From the NCBI GenBank assembly GCA_900552135.1, contig URYN01000004.1, forward strand, positions 1 through 64,000: DNA of 64,000 nucleotides. Reading direction: 5' to 3'. The DNA is from an uncultured Clostridium sp. (lineage in GTDB: Bacteria > Bacillota > Clostridia > TANB77 > CAG-508). The translations under genes were made by a program, and so were the position numbers. The notes under the pieces are model-generated. The model had not been told where the DNA came from and did not search any database. It saw only the letters and a program-made list of their open reading frames with translations. Positions 1-10,107 of the stretch are shown piece by piece. How positions within the stretch are numbered: position 1 is the stretch's first letter; each line of letters begins with the position of its first letter.

Positions 1-178
1 TATTCTTATTGCTTTTGTTGTACTTATTTTCTATATACTTTATAGATATAAATACACCACATTCATTCTACCATTACATTGTTTTATTTTCAACTGTTTT
101 TTTTATTTATTTTTTATATACTTCAAAGCAAAAAAACTTACTTTATTTTATTGTAAATCTCTTTTAGTATCTCATACC

Positions 179-1009
179 TTATTTCTCTTCAAATAATTTC
201 TTAACATATAACTCTCTATTTTTTAATTCATGCGCTTTACCTTGCAATAAATTTTCAAAAAATATTGCTAAGTATTGAAAAGTTGGATATATTCCTTTTG
301 GAATGTTTCCATAGTTGCTCCTTACTAAAGCATTTCTAAAATATAAGCTATTATCTTTGAACATATCATTATTAATATTGAATCCCATGCTATTTAAATA
401 CTTTTCAATAAACACTGCTGTTGTTCTAGTATTTCCTTCTCCAAACGGATGAATTTGCCAGATGCTTGATGTAAACTTTACAATATGGCTTATTAATTCT
501 TCTTTATTTAATTTTGAATAGTCAAATTCTTTTTCTTCTTTGAAGTCGTACTCAATGTAGCTTTCGATATCTTGGTAATTTACATATTTTACTGTATCTC
601 CATTTAGAATTTCTTCTTTTTTAGTTATATTATAATTTCTATAATCTCCAGCAAAATCATAAATGTCCTTAAATAAAAACTTATGAATATTCTTTAAAGC
701 TACAGGGCTAAATCCAAAGCTTTTATCCTCTAATAACTGAGCTATTCTTAAAGATACTATATCGCATTCTTTTTCTCTTTTGATGCTTATGTCATTTTGA
801 TTTTGTGTTTCATAATAAGTTTTTAATAGATTTTCAACTTCTGAATATTTTAATTCTCCATTAATATTCTTTTTAGACAAATCTATCAAATATTTAGAAG
901 GCTCTAAATTATCAACTTTATTTAAACCAATTCCAGTATTCCAGTATTCTTGTTTCTTTTTTGTATCTTGCGTTTCGTTTTCAATTATATAGTTTTCTTC
1001 TTCTGACAT
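179..1009 (-). CDS. Fic domain protein (AMPylase-type toxin or effector)
   Basis: Fic proteins usually transfer AMP or another nucleotide moiety to Ser, Thr or Tyr of a target protein. The 276 aa product has the canonical motif HPFGEGNTR with the catalytic His at about residue 187, preceded by the usual helical core from about residue 95. An N-terminal segment (residues 20-66, YWNTGIGLNKV then GELKYSEVENLLKTYYE) resembles the short regulatory helices that precede Fic cores; I infer a self-inhibitory role but see no clear S/TxxxE(G/N) motif. No separate antitoxin gene lies beside it. An AGGAGG-type ribosome site sits just upstream of the ATG. It stands alone, downstream of the terminated pilin-like gene. 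The family call is secure; the target is unknown. Confidence 0.9.
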   Translation of the reverse strand: MSEEENYIIENETQDTKKKQEYWNTGIGLNKVDNLEPSKYLIDLSKKNINGELKYSEVENLLKTYYETQNQNDISIKREKECDIVSLRIAQLLEDKSFGFSPVALKNIHKFLFKDIYDFAGDYRNYNITKKEEILNGDTVKYVNYQDIESYIEYDFKEEKEFDYSKLNKEELISHIVKFTSSIWQIHPFGEGNTRTTAVFIEKYLNSMGFNINNDMFKDNSLYFRNALVRSNYGNIPKGIYPTFQYLAIFFENLLQGKAHELKNRELYVKKLFEEK

Positions 1010-1079
1010 TCAAACTCCTCCTATTTATTTAAAAATTGTTGTATCCAATGAGCATGTTAAATTTCTTACTTATCATATC

Positions 1080-1110
1080 AAAAAACTAATAGTTTTACAA
1101 CTATTAGTTT
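1080..1110 (-). terminator. Rho-independent terminator of the pilin-like gene
   Basis: A perfect 12-bp inverted repeat (AAACTAATAGTT at 1083-1094, its complement at 1099-1110, loop of 4) is followed on the minus strand by six T. It lies 90 bases past the stop of the gene at 1198. Confidence 0.8.
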
Positions 1111-1197
1111 ACAATTATTTTATCATTCTGGATATTATCAATACTAATTTACTTCGTTTTGAGCTGTCAATAAATTCAACTTTTATCTGACAAATTA

Positions 1198-3369
1198 TTA
1201 TTTTTCAACCTGCAGTACTGGGCGAAGACTACGACAACTTACATCCGTGCCAACAAGAGAATTAAACACAATGCTAGGAGGAATCGTCCCATTACTTGTT
1301 ACATATCTCAAGCCAAAGCTACTGCCATTCCAAATCGCATCAACACAACGTGACGAAAGCCAATATTCTTTTTCAGTGCTAATACATTCAGCATTTCTAT
1401 TAGAAGAGCCACCATATGCATTACGTATAACTTTCAATCCTGGAGTTTCAAGATATTTTTCGTAGGCATAGGAATTCTTTTGATCATTTGGAACAAATGA
1501 ACTTGTACCTTTATTGCTTAAAATATAAGAATTTGTTTTCGCATCTGAATATCCTTTGCTTACTCCATTTACAACCTCTATATTTTCATACAATGTAAAT
1601 AATGTTGGGGCATATCTATTATCCGTTGACGTAATTTTATTTGAAGCCGTACTATCATTTAAATTTGTTGACCATACTTCTCCATAGGTGGTATTATTTA
1701 TTTTACTATCATCTACAAAATCTTCAAATTTTACATTTCTTGCTAAAACAACTTTTATTTTTTTTGTTTTTCCATTATTCATTTTTATTTCAACTAAATT
1801 TCCGTATAAATTGTTACATATTGTATCCATTGCAAGTACTGCATTATTGTATGCAGCCGCGCCTGTTAATCTTACTTGTAAATTTGTTGCTCTATCTGCT
1901 ATATAATAGTCATACTTGCTTGTATCGAATTCTCCTATTAATGAATCATATCCTCCATCTTCAAGCTTCGTCCATGTCATATCATTTTCCTTTGTTGGCA
2001 ATCCTGAATCAATCTTACTTATTGACTTTATATCCACTCCCAGTAAACTTGCAATTGAATCTGCTTTTACATATCCATGTGCATCTGCACCTGTTTTTCC
2101 TTTATAAAAATGATCTGTGTTCACACTTGTCCCAACTATTTTGTTTGAAATACTATCTCCCGATACTGTTATAACAGGTCGTAAAGAACAATTCTTAGTA
2201 ATATTTGTACCTAACATGCTGTAACTTTTTCCAGTTTGGAACATCGTTGTTGTACTATACATTCCATCGGTTCTAATATATGATATTTGATATTCTTCAT
2301 AAGATATATCTTCTGAATATTGTGTATTTCCGTCAATGTTGGCATACGTATAATATGATGCTCTTGTTGCTAACCAATAATTATTTCCTGTTTCCACCAT
2401 ACTTGCTGTTTCTTTGTTTGTTCTACTAGCGCTTTTTATTATAGGAGAGGTCTCTGATAACAACATTTGTGTATTATTAGCTTGTGCTCCTGAAGTATTA
2501 TCTACATCTATATAGTCTGTAATCTGATCTTTTGAATATCCATCATTTGCAACATCTAGTGTATTTATATAAGGTTGTATTTTCTTTCCACTTGTATATG
2601 CTCTGCTTATTGTATATGTTACATTATAAAAGTCTTCCATGTTTGCACTTCTTGCTGATAATACTTTCTGTCCATTTATCTCCAAATTTCCATATAATTT
2701 TGAACAAATCTCATTTAAGGCCTTTACTCCATTTGTATATCCATTTATCCCAGATAAAGATATTTCAAATCCTGTATTGTGTTTTGCTATTAAATTTACA
2801 GTTCCATCATTATTTACACTTAATACTTCCCAACCTAAATCCTCTGTTTCTATCTCTCCTGCCTCTACCATAGCTATTCCTGGTACATCTTCATTGTTAT
2901 TATCTAAAACTTGTTTTAAATGTCTAATTGCCCCTGTTCCATCACTTTTGCCCAGATATTCGAAAGAATAATCATCCAAATTCACTAAGAAGATGTGTCC
3001 CCTATAAGCAACTTGTGCATGTCCGTCTCCATTATTTAAAAAATCCTCTATTCCCTCATTTCCTATATTTGAACTTAGATAATCTGATAATCGAAAACTT
3101 ACATCTTGCTCTTTATTTACTTTCAAACCTGCTAAATAAAGGCTCATACCATCTTTTGCTTCTGCCTCATCAGCTTGTTCTACAGCTTGTTTTGCCTTAC
3201 TTATTACTCCATTATTGTTTAGAATTAAGTTCAAACTTACTCCTGCTAATATTAACAGAACTACTATTGTTACAACTAAAGCAATAAGTGTAATTCCTCT
3301 TTGCTTTTTATTTACCAATTTTGTATTACCAGTTTCGATTTCAATTTGTTTTTTATTTTTGTTTTTCAT
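1198..3369 (-). CDS. Large pilin-like protein with a duplicated C-terminal domain
   Basis: The N-terminus carries a prepilin-type signal: a basic stretch ending KKQRG, then ITLIALVVTIVVLLILAGVS. This is the pattern cut and N-methylated by a prepilin peptidase in Clostridia, and it leaves a hydrophobic helix for pseudopilus or membrane anchoring. At about 723 aa it is far longer than a normal pilin. The ectodomain holds two related halves (about residues 140-410 and 430-723). Each has an LYGNL segment, a VLSAR or VLARN segment followed by a FxD or FxN block, a YWLA/SxR segment and a final SLRPV. I take the ATG at 3369 because GGAGG lies 10 bases before it; the TTG two codons upstream has only 4 bases of spacing. 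It looks monocistronic. Surface adhesion or assembly is an inference; the substrate is unknown. Confidence 0.8.
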   Translation of the reverse strand: MKNKNKKQIEIETGNTKLVNKKQRGITLIALVVTIVVLLILAGVSLNLILNNNGVISKAKQAVEQADEAEAKDGMSLYLAGLKVNKEQDVSFRLSDYLSSNIGNEGIEDFLNNGDGHAQVAYRGHIFLVNLDDYSFEYLGKSDGTGAIRHLKQVLDNNNEDVPGIAMVEAGEIETEDLGWEVLSVNNDGTVNLIAKHNTGFEISLSGINGYTNGVKALNEICSKLYGNLEINGQKVLSARSANMEDFYNVTYTISRAYTSGKKIQPYINTLDVANDGYSKDQITDYIDVDNTSGAQANNTQMLLSETSPIIKSASRTNKETASMVETGNNYWLATRASYYTYANIDGNTQYSEDISYEEYQISYIRTDGMYSTTTMFQTGKSYSMLGTNITKNCSLRPVITVSGDSISNKIVGTSVNTDHFYKGKTGADAHGYVKADSIASLLGVDIKSISKIDSGLPTKENDMTWTKLEDGGYDSLIGEFDTSKYDYYIADRATNLQVRLTGAAAYNNAVLAMDTICNNLYGNLVEIKMNNGKTKKIKVVLARNVKFEDFVDDSKINNTTYGEVWSTNLNDSTASNKITSTDNRYAPTLFTLYENIEVVNGVSKGYSDAKTNSYILSNKGTSSFVPNDQKNSYAYEKYLETPGLKVIRNAYGGSSNRNAECISTEKEYWLSSRCVDAIWNGSSFGLRYVTSNGTIPPSIVFNSLVGTDVSCRSLRPVLQVEK

Positions 3370-3607
3370 TTGCAAATTTCCTCCTTTTTTATTTTGTTCA
3401 TTTTAAATATTTTTAAACGCAAAAAAGACAGAAATAGCTTTTCTCTAAACTACTCCTATCTTCTTATATTTATAATATGTATTTTTATTTTCAGCCTTAT
3501 TTACAATTTCACATACAAAGTTGCATACGAAATTATATACTATTTTTTGGTATAACAAACAAACCTTAGCAAGTTCTGCTAATTCTTCTCTTTTGTAAGA
3601 ATACACG

Positions 3608-3635
3608 GTGTGTGTGTGTGTGTGTGTGTGTGTGT
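3608..3635. repeat. (GT)14 dinucleotide microsatellite
   Basis: Fourteen uninterrupted GT units lie in the 674-base gap between the divergent pilin-like gene (ends upstream at 3369) and the nuclease gene (starts at 4044). Such tracts change length by slippage. No gene in this gap is supported by a ribosome site or by homology; the ORFs that run through it are low-complexity. Confidence 0.95.
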
Positions 3636-3853
3636 ACAGCCACAACGGTTTGCTGGTTTATTCATTCTACTTTACTCCTTTTCTCTTCTTTTGCGTTTCC
3701 AATACTTTTGTTTACAACATTATATTAGCATAACAATTCCTTTATTTCAACTGTTTTTTATTTTTATCATAAACATTTTTTTCATGATATTAATCATAAC
3801 ATTACATTCTTAAATTATTTTTCCATACTGTTATGCCAGCTTTCTCCATATAT

Positions 3854-3936
3854 TTGTCGTTTCTTGGCATACGATTTTCCTTGCATTCACAGTACTTTCA
3901 GCATATAATGTTTTCATTATAGTCATGAATATTTTT
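3854..3936 (+). promoter_or_regulatory. Shared promoter module, copy A (ahead of Rpn nuclease)
   Basis: This segment is about 90% identical to 58372-58455, the only other copy I see. It contains TTGCAT, a 17-base spacer and TATAAT (-35 and -10), preceded by a short dyad (TGTC...GGCA here, TGTC...GACA in copy B). TATAAT is followed closely by ATTATA, so a dyad overlaps the -10 box. Both copies face rightward into a nuclease or toxin-like gene, which suggests common regulation. Confidence 0.7.
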
Positions 3937-4043
3937 TCTATTATTTTATTTCTTAGCCCTTATTTTCTTTTGCATTTTCAAATTAATAATTTAATATTTT
4001 ATTCTTTGCACTATAAAATTAAATTTGAAAGGTGGGACAATTA

Positions 4044-4955
4044 TTGAAAAAGAATAATTCACCAGTTCAAACAGAAGAAAAAAAGCTTTTAAAACCAAAG
4101 AATGACGTTGTTTTCCAAAGTATTTTTAATCAAAACAATGAAAAAATTACAAAAGCATTTGTTGAAGCATTGCTCGACGAAAAAATTACAAAAATGACTA
4201 TTAATAATAATCAAATTTTAGTCCGTGATGCTCCTGATGACAAGCTTGGCATTTTAGATTTAGAACTAGACATCAACAATAATGAAAAAGTTGATGTTGA
4301 AATTCAACTCATCGAAAGAGCAAACTTTGCTGAACGTTTACTTTTTTATTTTTCAAGACTTTATGCTTCCCAAATCAAGCGTGGTGACGACTACGCAGAA
4401 GCAAAAAAAGTTATATTAATCGCAATAATTGATTATCCACTTGAACTCACCCAAACAATTTCTGAGATGGAAACCGTATGGAAACTTTGCGAAAAAAATC
4501 ACCCAAATTTAGTATTGACAGACTCCATCGAAATTTGTATACTAGAATTAGATAAGGTTAAAAATACATACTATAAGAATAAGCTTGATAAAAAGGCACA
4601 GTGGATGTTATTTTTAGATGACCCCAATTCTAGGGAGGTTAAGGAAATTATGGAAAAGAATAATGATATTAAAGATGCAGTTATTGAAGTTCATGAAAGA
4701 AGTAAAGATGAACAACTTAGAAGAATTGCCGAATTAAAAGAAAAAGCTATCATGGACGAGAAGGCTATTTATAAAGCTGGACGACTTCGTGGCGAAAAAG
4801 AAGGTATTCAAAAAGGCATAACTCAAGGTCAATTTGAAAACTCTATTAAAATAATAAAAAATTTACATTCTATGAATCTTACTATCTCTCAAATCGCTCA
4901 AGCTGTTGATATGTCAGAGCAAGAAGTTCAAAAAATTATTGATGAAAATTCATAA
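4044..4955 (+). CDS. Rpn/YhgA-type PD-(D/E)XK nuclease family protein
   Basis: The product belongs to the recombination-promoting nuclease/putative transposase family (PF12784-like). Visible family features are the N-terminal block KPKNDVVFQSIF, the core LDLELDINNNEKVDVEIQL (acidic residues followed by the ExQ of the nuclease core) and the ERLLFYFSRLYASQ helix. The C-terminal third is charged and coiled-coil-like and ends in a helix-turn-helix-like stretch (LTISQIAQAVDMSEQEVQKII). I choose TTG at 4044, since AAAGGTGGG lies 7 bases before it; the GTG at 4032 falls inside that ribosome site. A strong terminator follows. Members are DNA endonucleases that promote RecA-independent recombination; activity here is inferred. 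Confidence 0.85.
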   Translation: MKKNNSPVQTEEKKLLKPKNDVVFQSIFNQNNEKITKAFVEALLDEKITKMTINNNQILVRDAPDDKLGILDLELDINNNEKVDVEIQLIERANFAERLLFYFSRLYASQIKRGDDYAEAKKVILIAIIDYPLELTQTISEMETVWKLCEKNHPNLVLTDSIEICILELDKVKNTYYKNKLDKKAQWMLFLDDPNSREVKEIMEKNNDIKDAVIEVHERSKDEQLRRIAELKEKAIMDEKAIYKAGRLRGEKEGIQKGITQGQFENSIKIIKNLHSMNLTISQIAQAVDMSEQEVQKIIDENS

Positions 4956-4995
4956 TTTTGTTTATTACTATTAATTACAAATTACAATATGCAAA

Positions 4996-5031
4996 AAGAA
5001 CAACAATACTTCAAATTGTATTGTTGTTCTT
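4996..5031. terminator. Bidirectional terminator between Rpn and TVP38 genes
   Basis: A 14-bp perfect stem (AAGAACAACAATAC and its complement) with an 8-base loop lies between the convergent genes. A-rich and T-rich flanks suit both directions. Confidence 0.85.
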
Positions 5032-5075
5032 TATAAATTTCACTTTTTCTTATTTATTCCTTTTTATTTTCATTC

Positions 5076-5786
5076 TTATTTTATCGTCTTTAATGCTTCG
5101 CTAGTTATTTTTTCTTTATCAAATTTCTGATATATGAATACTAAAATTGCAACTGCTATCACAATTATTGCATATAAAATAATTCCTAATTTCCAGTCTC
5201 CAACAGCTATATTTGCACCTGCCAAAGTTGATGATATTACTGATGGAAATCTTGCAAATGTTGATATTAGTATGAATCTTGATGGCTTTATTGGTAATAA
5301 TCCTGCTATATATACTAATAGGTCCTTAGGTGTTCCCGGCAACAAGAATAGTATTAACATTATCATTTCTATTTTCTTTGGATTTTTGAAAAGTTTGCTG
5401 TTTTCTATTTTCTTTACTTTGTTTTCATCACTAAATTCATATACGAATTTTTTTCCTAATTTTCTAACTAGAAATAAGATTGCTGTTGAAATAATTCCTG
5501 CAGATGCCATTATGAATACTGTTCCCCACAATCCTCCATAGCACATTCCCGCAAGTATTTCTATTGGTTCTCCTGGTATTATAAATAGAAAAATTTGTGC
5601 TACTTCTAGTCCAAATAGTGAAAGTAGTCCTAGAATTCCTGAGCTTTCAACTTTTTGCTTGAACGCTATTTGTCCTTCCACTGTTGATAAGTTTTTCATT
5701 ACTGGGAACAAGTATATTGTCGCTCCAACACATATTGTAATTGCTATTATAAACATTACTAGTTTAAATATTTTTACTTTACTCAT
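5076..5786 (-). CDS. TVP38/TMEM64 family membrane protein (SNARE-associated/DedA-like)
   Basis: An integral membrane protein of about 236 aa. The first membrane segment (LVMFIIAITICVGATIYLF) is followed by a SNARE-associated domain with FLFIIPGEPIEILAGMCYG, GTVFIMASAG, LPGTPKDLLVYIAGLLPI, RFPSVISSTLAGANIA and a C-terminal helix. These are the re-entrant GxP and FPG-like segments of the TVP38/DedA fold, proposed to move lipids or to help membrane homeostasis. I start at the ATG at 5786 (GGAAAA upstream). The reading frame is open further upstream, but that extension runs through the repeated hairpins of the leader and is unlikely to be coding. Confidence 0.85.
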   Translation of the reverse strand: MSKVKIFKLVMFIIAITICVGATIYLFPVMKNLSTVEGQIAFKQKVESSGILGLLSLFGLEVAQIFLFIIPGEPIEILAGMCYGGLWGTVFIMASAGIISTAILFLVRKLGKKFVYEFSDENKVKKIENSKLFKNPKKIEMIMLILFLLPGTPKDLLVYIAGLLPIKPSRFILISTFARFPSVISSTLAGANIAVGDWKLGIILYAIIVIAVAILVFIYQKFDKEKITSEALKTIK

Positions 5787-5813
5787 TTTTTCCTTTTCCT
5801 TTTTCATATATTT

Positions 5814-5924
5814 CGGTACAATTTTTCCTCCGGAACCAAATTGTACCGGAACCAAATTGTACCGTATCTTATCGCATACATAATACAATTCGGTACATTT
5901 TTTCCTCCGGAACCAAATTGTACC
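5814..5924 (-). repeat. Repeated RBS-sequestering hairpins in the TVP38 leader
   Basis: Two 34-bp copies (5814-5847 and 5891-5924), plus a half copy at 5848-5863, share GGTACA...CCTCCGGAACC...TTGTACC. On the minus strand each can fold as GGTACAATTT pairing with AAATTGTACC or its near-match, with GGAGG in the loop. The upstream copy is followed by ATG and a 9-codon ORF (MYRIVLCMR). This could be a leader peptide or a translational switch for the TVP38 gene; both roles are inferences. Confidence 0.55.
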
Positions 5925-5950
5925 AAATTGTTCAAATTATGCCGAATGTT

Positions 5951-7096
5951 TTATCTAATTACGATGTTAATTGTTTTGTTTCTCATATCAGTTTCAAATC
6001 TTGCTCCAAAGATTTCTTCCAATGTGCTTGTTCCAACTGTCAGAGGAATTACATTGTTTTGCAAATCAACATTTTCACCTTCAACTTTGTATGTTTTACC
6101 CTTATAAGTTATTTCTGTAGGAATTCTATTGGGAGCATATTTTATTTCTACTCCATCCACTTCTTCGAAGCATTCTATCGGAATATCGTATTCCTCATAT
6201 TCGTAGTTGTATAATATTGTTCTTTGAACTTGTTCGTCCATCATTTCAGTACAGATTGGATTTCCATTTAAGTATGCTTTCAGTGCGAATTTTTTGTAGT
6301 ATCTTTGTATTTCTTGCTTTGTTAATTTTTCTGTTTTTCCACTATCCACACAAAAAATTACATATTCACATTGTTCTCTTCTACAAATCGCTGCTTCGCT
6401 TTCTTTTAGTCCGAAGGAATTTATTTGGTCACTAAATCCATCGGCCTGCATGTTTACTTTCCAACTGTAGTCATAATAATCTGGTGCTATATCTCTTAGT
6501 TTTATAAATTTATTTACTACATTTTCGATTCCCGCTAAGCCTGATGTTGTTGCATTTAAGCTATAATCTAGCATTCCTGTATCTGTGTATTTTTCTACTG
6601 GTTCAAATACTGTCTTCACATCATTGTCTGCTTTTTCATAAGCAATTTTCAAACAATGATCAAAGTAGTCAAAATCATAGTTTCCGAAATCTTTTATTGC
6701 AATAAATGTTATTTTTTCTTTTCCTTTTGATTGCAATGTTATTTTGCCGTTTCCTGATTTATCTACATTTTCATCTATAATTTTTGCATTTATTCCATAG
6801 ATATCTTTTAAATTTGCAACTACATCTACGTTTACTCTGTCTTGTGTATTTTTCATATATATTATATAAAGCCTTGTTCCAAATATTATTAAGAAAGAAA
6901 CTAATATAATTTGAAGAATTACAATTATCTTAAAAACCTTTTTCAGTTTATCATTTGTTTGTTTTATTTTTTGCGTACTTTTTTGTGTTTCTTTTTTAAG
7001 CTTTAATACATCTACTCCACCAAATTGCTCTTTTATTTTTTGCTCGTATCTTGCATTTGCCTTCTCTATTTCTTCCCAATCCTGTTCTCTCCCCAT
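5951..7096 (-). CDS. Single-pass membrane protein of unknown function
   Basis: I do not recognise this 381 aa protein. A charged, probably coiled N-terminus (residues 1-50) is followed by one membrane helix (about 52-76: VFKIIVILQIILVSFLIIFGTR). An external or periplasm-side domain of about 300 residues comes next. The last 40 residues (ENVDLQNNVIPLTVGTSTLEEIFGARFE then KTINIVIR) resemble the short beta-rich stalk repeats at the end of copper amine oxidase N-domain-like proteins, but the match is weak. It lies 20 bases after mutL in the same direction and may be cotranscribed with it. Confidence 0.6.
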   Translation of the reverse strand: MGREQDWEEIEKANARYEQKIKEQFGGVDVLKLKKETQKSTQKIKQTNDKLKKVFKIIVILQIILVSFLIIFGTRLYIIYMKNTQDRVNVDVVANLKDIYGINAKIIDENVDKSGNGKITLQSKGKEKITFIAIKDFGNYDFDYFDHCLKIAYEKADNDVKTVFEPVEKYTDTGMLDYSLNATTSGLAGIENVVNKFIKLRDIAPDYYDYSWKVNMQADGFSDQINSFGLKESEAAICRREQCEYVIFCVDSGKTEKLTKQEIQRYYKKFALKAYLNGNPICTEMMDEQVQRTILYNYEYEEYDIPIECFEEVDGVEIKYAPNRIPTEITYKGKTYKVEGENVDLQNNVIPLTVGTSTLEEIFGARFETDMRNKTINIVIR

Positions 7097-7115
7097 TTAT
7101 TTCTCCTTCGTATTA

Positions 7116-8936
7116 TTAAATTTTTATTGCGGTTGGTCTTCCATGCGGGCAGGTATATGGATTTTTCAAGCTTAATAAATCATTTATAAGATTATCTACT
7201 TCTGCTCTTGATAAATCCATGTGTGCTTTTACTGCAGCCTTACATGCCACAGTTGCAATAAATCTTTCCTCTACATCTTTTGTCTGTCCTCTTTCATTTG
7301 TAATCATTTCATCTAGCGTATCTAAGAATACTCTATTTTTGTTTACCTTATATTCTATGTTTGGAACTCCATTTATTTTTACACTATTTTCGCCAAAAAA
7401 TTCTATGTCGAATCCAGTGTTTTTGAATAATTCTATATTTTCTTTGACAAATTCCATTTCTTTATGTGATAAGTCCACAATTTCTGGCATGAGCATCATT
7501 TGAACATTATTTTGCAAATTTTGTTTATAATTTTGTTTTATTCTTTCATATAAAACTCTTTCATGTGCAGCATGTTGGTCAATTAAAAATAAATCTTTTC
7601 CAATTTCCACAACAATATATGTTCTGAAAATTATTCCAATATATTTATAGTCTATTTTTCGTTTCTCATCTCTTTCAACTAGAGATTTACTTTCTGGTTG
7701 CAAATTTCTAGATTCTCTTGTTTCGTAATAGTTTTTTTGCTTTTCTTTATCATTTAACTCAGTTTCTTTTGTTGCTTCCTCAGACTCATTGCCACTAAAA
7801 TTCTGCAAATTTCCATCAGATGTAAAATTGTTTGCTTTACTATCTTTCTTATACTCCGCTCCAAATTGAGTATGGTCAGTTACAAAATTCAATTCATTTT
7901 GAATGTATGTTTCGTCATTTTTTATTTTTTCAGTATTTCCTAAAAAATCCTTGCTTAGAATTGCATCTTTGATAGCGTGATACAAAACTTTATAAATTTG
8001 ATCTTCTTCTTTAAATCTTACTTGTAGTTTTGTTGGGTGCACATTTACATCATAGTACTCTGCTGGCATTTGTATATTCAAGATAAAAAATCCGTATTTT
8101 CCAATTCCTATAGAGCCTTTAAAAGCCTGGTCCGCACTATTTGTAAGTACTTTGTCCTGAATATTTCTTTCATTCAAAAATATAATCTGATTTTTTCTGT
8201 TATCGCTTGCAGTGAAGGTATTTCCAACGACTCCTGTTATATGAATATATCCCATCGTGTAATCTACATTTACAAGATTTTGTTCAATGTCTTTTCCATA
8301 AAACAAATAAACAACATCTTCAATTTTTGAGCTTCCAGAACTTCTGAAGATTTGCTTTCCATCATTGATTAGTTTAACTGCAATTTCTGGGTGTGCAAGT
8401 GCAACTTTTTGCATAAATTCCTTTATGTATCTAAATTCTGTGGCATCATTTTTTAAGAATTTATATCTAACTGGTGTGTTGAAAAATAGTTTCTCTACAA
8501 TAATCGTTGTACCTTTTTGTGCTGCAACTTCTTCCCAGCTTTCAATTTGTCCGGCTCTCGCAAATAATTTGTTAGCTACCGGTTCATCATCAGTTTTTGA
8601 AATCATTGTGAGTTCAGATATTGCAGAAATACTTGCCAAAGCCTCTCCTCTGAATCCCATGGTGTAACTTTGCTCCAAGTCTTCTATTTTCCTTATCTTG
8701 CTGGTGGCATGTCTTTCCAAAGAAATTGCCATATCTGATGTTGCAATACCCTTTCCATTATCGGTTACTTTTACAAGAGTTTTCCCTCCGTTTTTCACCT
8801 CAACAATTATATTTGTGCTTCCAGCATCTATTGAATTTTCCACTAACTCTTTTACAACATTTGCAGGTCTTTCAATAACCTCGCCTGCTGCAATTTTATT
8901 AATAGTCAAGTCGTCTAGTAAAACTATATTTCCCAT
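7116..8936 (-). CDS. mutL: DNA mismatch repair protein MutL
   Basis: MutL couples mismatch recognition by MutS to strand removal. The N-terminal GHKL ATPase is clear: NKIAAGEVIERPANVVKELVENSIDAG, then DNGKGI, then RHATSKI and the GFRGEAL motif. The C-terminal dimerisation and endonuclease domain has QHAAHERVLYE (the DQHA metal-binding motif), ACKAAVKAHMD and the terminal CPHGRPTAI. These are the zinc- and manganese-binding motifs of nicking MutL proteins in organisms without MutH. At 606 aa, with a low-complexity linker around residues 345-425, it is a normal size. mutS is not in view. Confidence 0.97.
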   Translation of the reverse strand: MGNIVLLDDLTINKIAAGEVIERPANVVKELVENSIDAGSTNIIVEVKNGGKTLVKVTDNGKGIATSDMAISLERHATSKIRKIEDLEQSYTMGFRGEALASISAISELTMISKTDDEPVANKLFARAGQIESWEEVAAQKGTTIIVEKLFFNTPVRYKFLKNDATEFRYIKEFMQKVALAHPEIAVKLINDGKQIFRSSGSSKIEDVVYLFYGKDIEQNLVNVDYTMGYIHITGVVGNTFTASDNRKNQIIFLNERNIQDKVLTNSADQAFKGSIGIGKYGFFILNIQMPAEYYDVNVHPTKLQVRFKEEDQIYKVLYHAIKDAILSKDFLGNTEKIKNDETYIQNELNFVTDHTQFGAEYKKDSKANNFTSDGNLQNFSGNESEEATKETELNDKEKQKNYYETRESRNLQPESKSLVERDEKRKIDYKYIGIIFRTYIVVEIGKDLFLIDQHAAHERVLYERIKQNYKQNLQNNVQMMLMPEIVDLSHKEMEFVKENIELFKNTGFDIEFFGENSVKINGVPNIEYKVNKNRVFLDTLDEMITNERGQTKDVEERFIATVACKAAVKAHMDLSRAEVDNLINDLLSLKNPYTCPHGRPTAIKI

Positions 8937-8993
8937 TCATTTTTCCTTCTATTTTGCATTAATTCGATCGTTTTCTACAAGTGAATTCTAGCA

Positions 8994-9040
8994 TAAAAAA
9001 AGAGAAAAATCAATGATTGTTTTATCATCTTTTTCTTCTC
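8994..9040 (-). terminator. Probable terminator after mnmA
   Basis: On the minus strand, GAGAAGAAAAAGAT pairs with ATTTTTCTC across a loop and is followed by a run of seven T, just past the mnmA stop. It would end the suf-mnmA transcript before mutL. Confidence 0.6.
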
Positions 9041-9051
9041 ACATTTTTTAG

Positions 9052-10096
<1,045 letters not shown>

Positions 10097-10107
<11 letters not shown>

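Noticed and set aside
1201..3287. Long rightward open frames opposite the pilin-like gene
   Set aside because: They are low-complexity mirror frames of a real gene, without ribosome sites.
3445..3645. A 66-codon frame through the GT tract (His-Thr repeats)
   Set aside because: It is only the translation of the dinucleotide repeat.
5787..5888. N-terminal extension of the TVP38 protein
   Set aside because: The added residues come from the repeated hairpins; the ATG at 5786 has better support.
5814..5924. CRISPR-like array
   Set aside because: There are only two full repeat copies, the spacer is not distinct and no cas gene is near.
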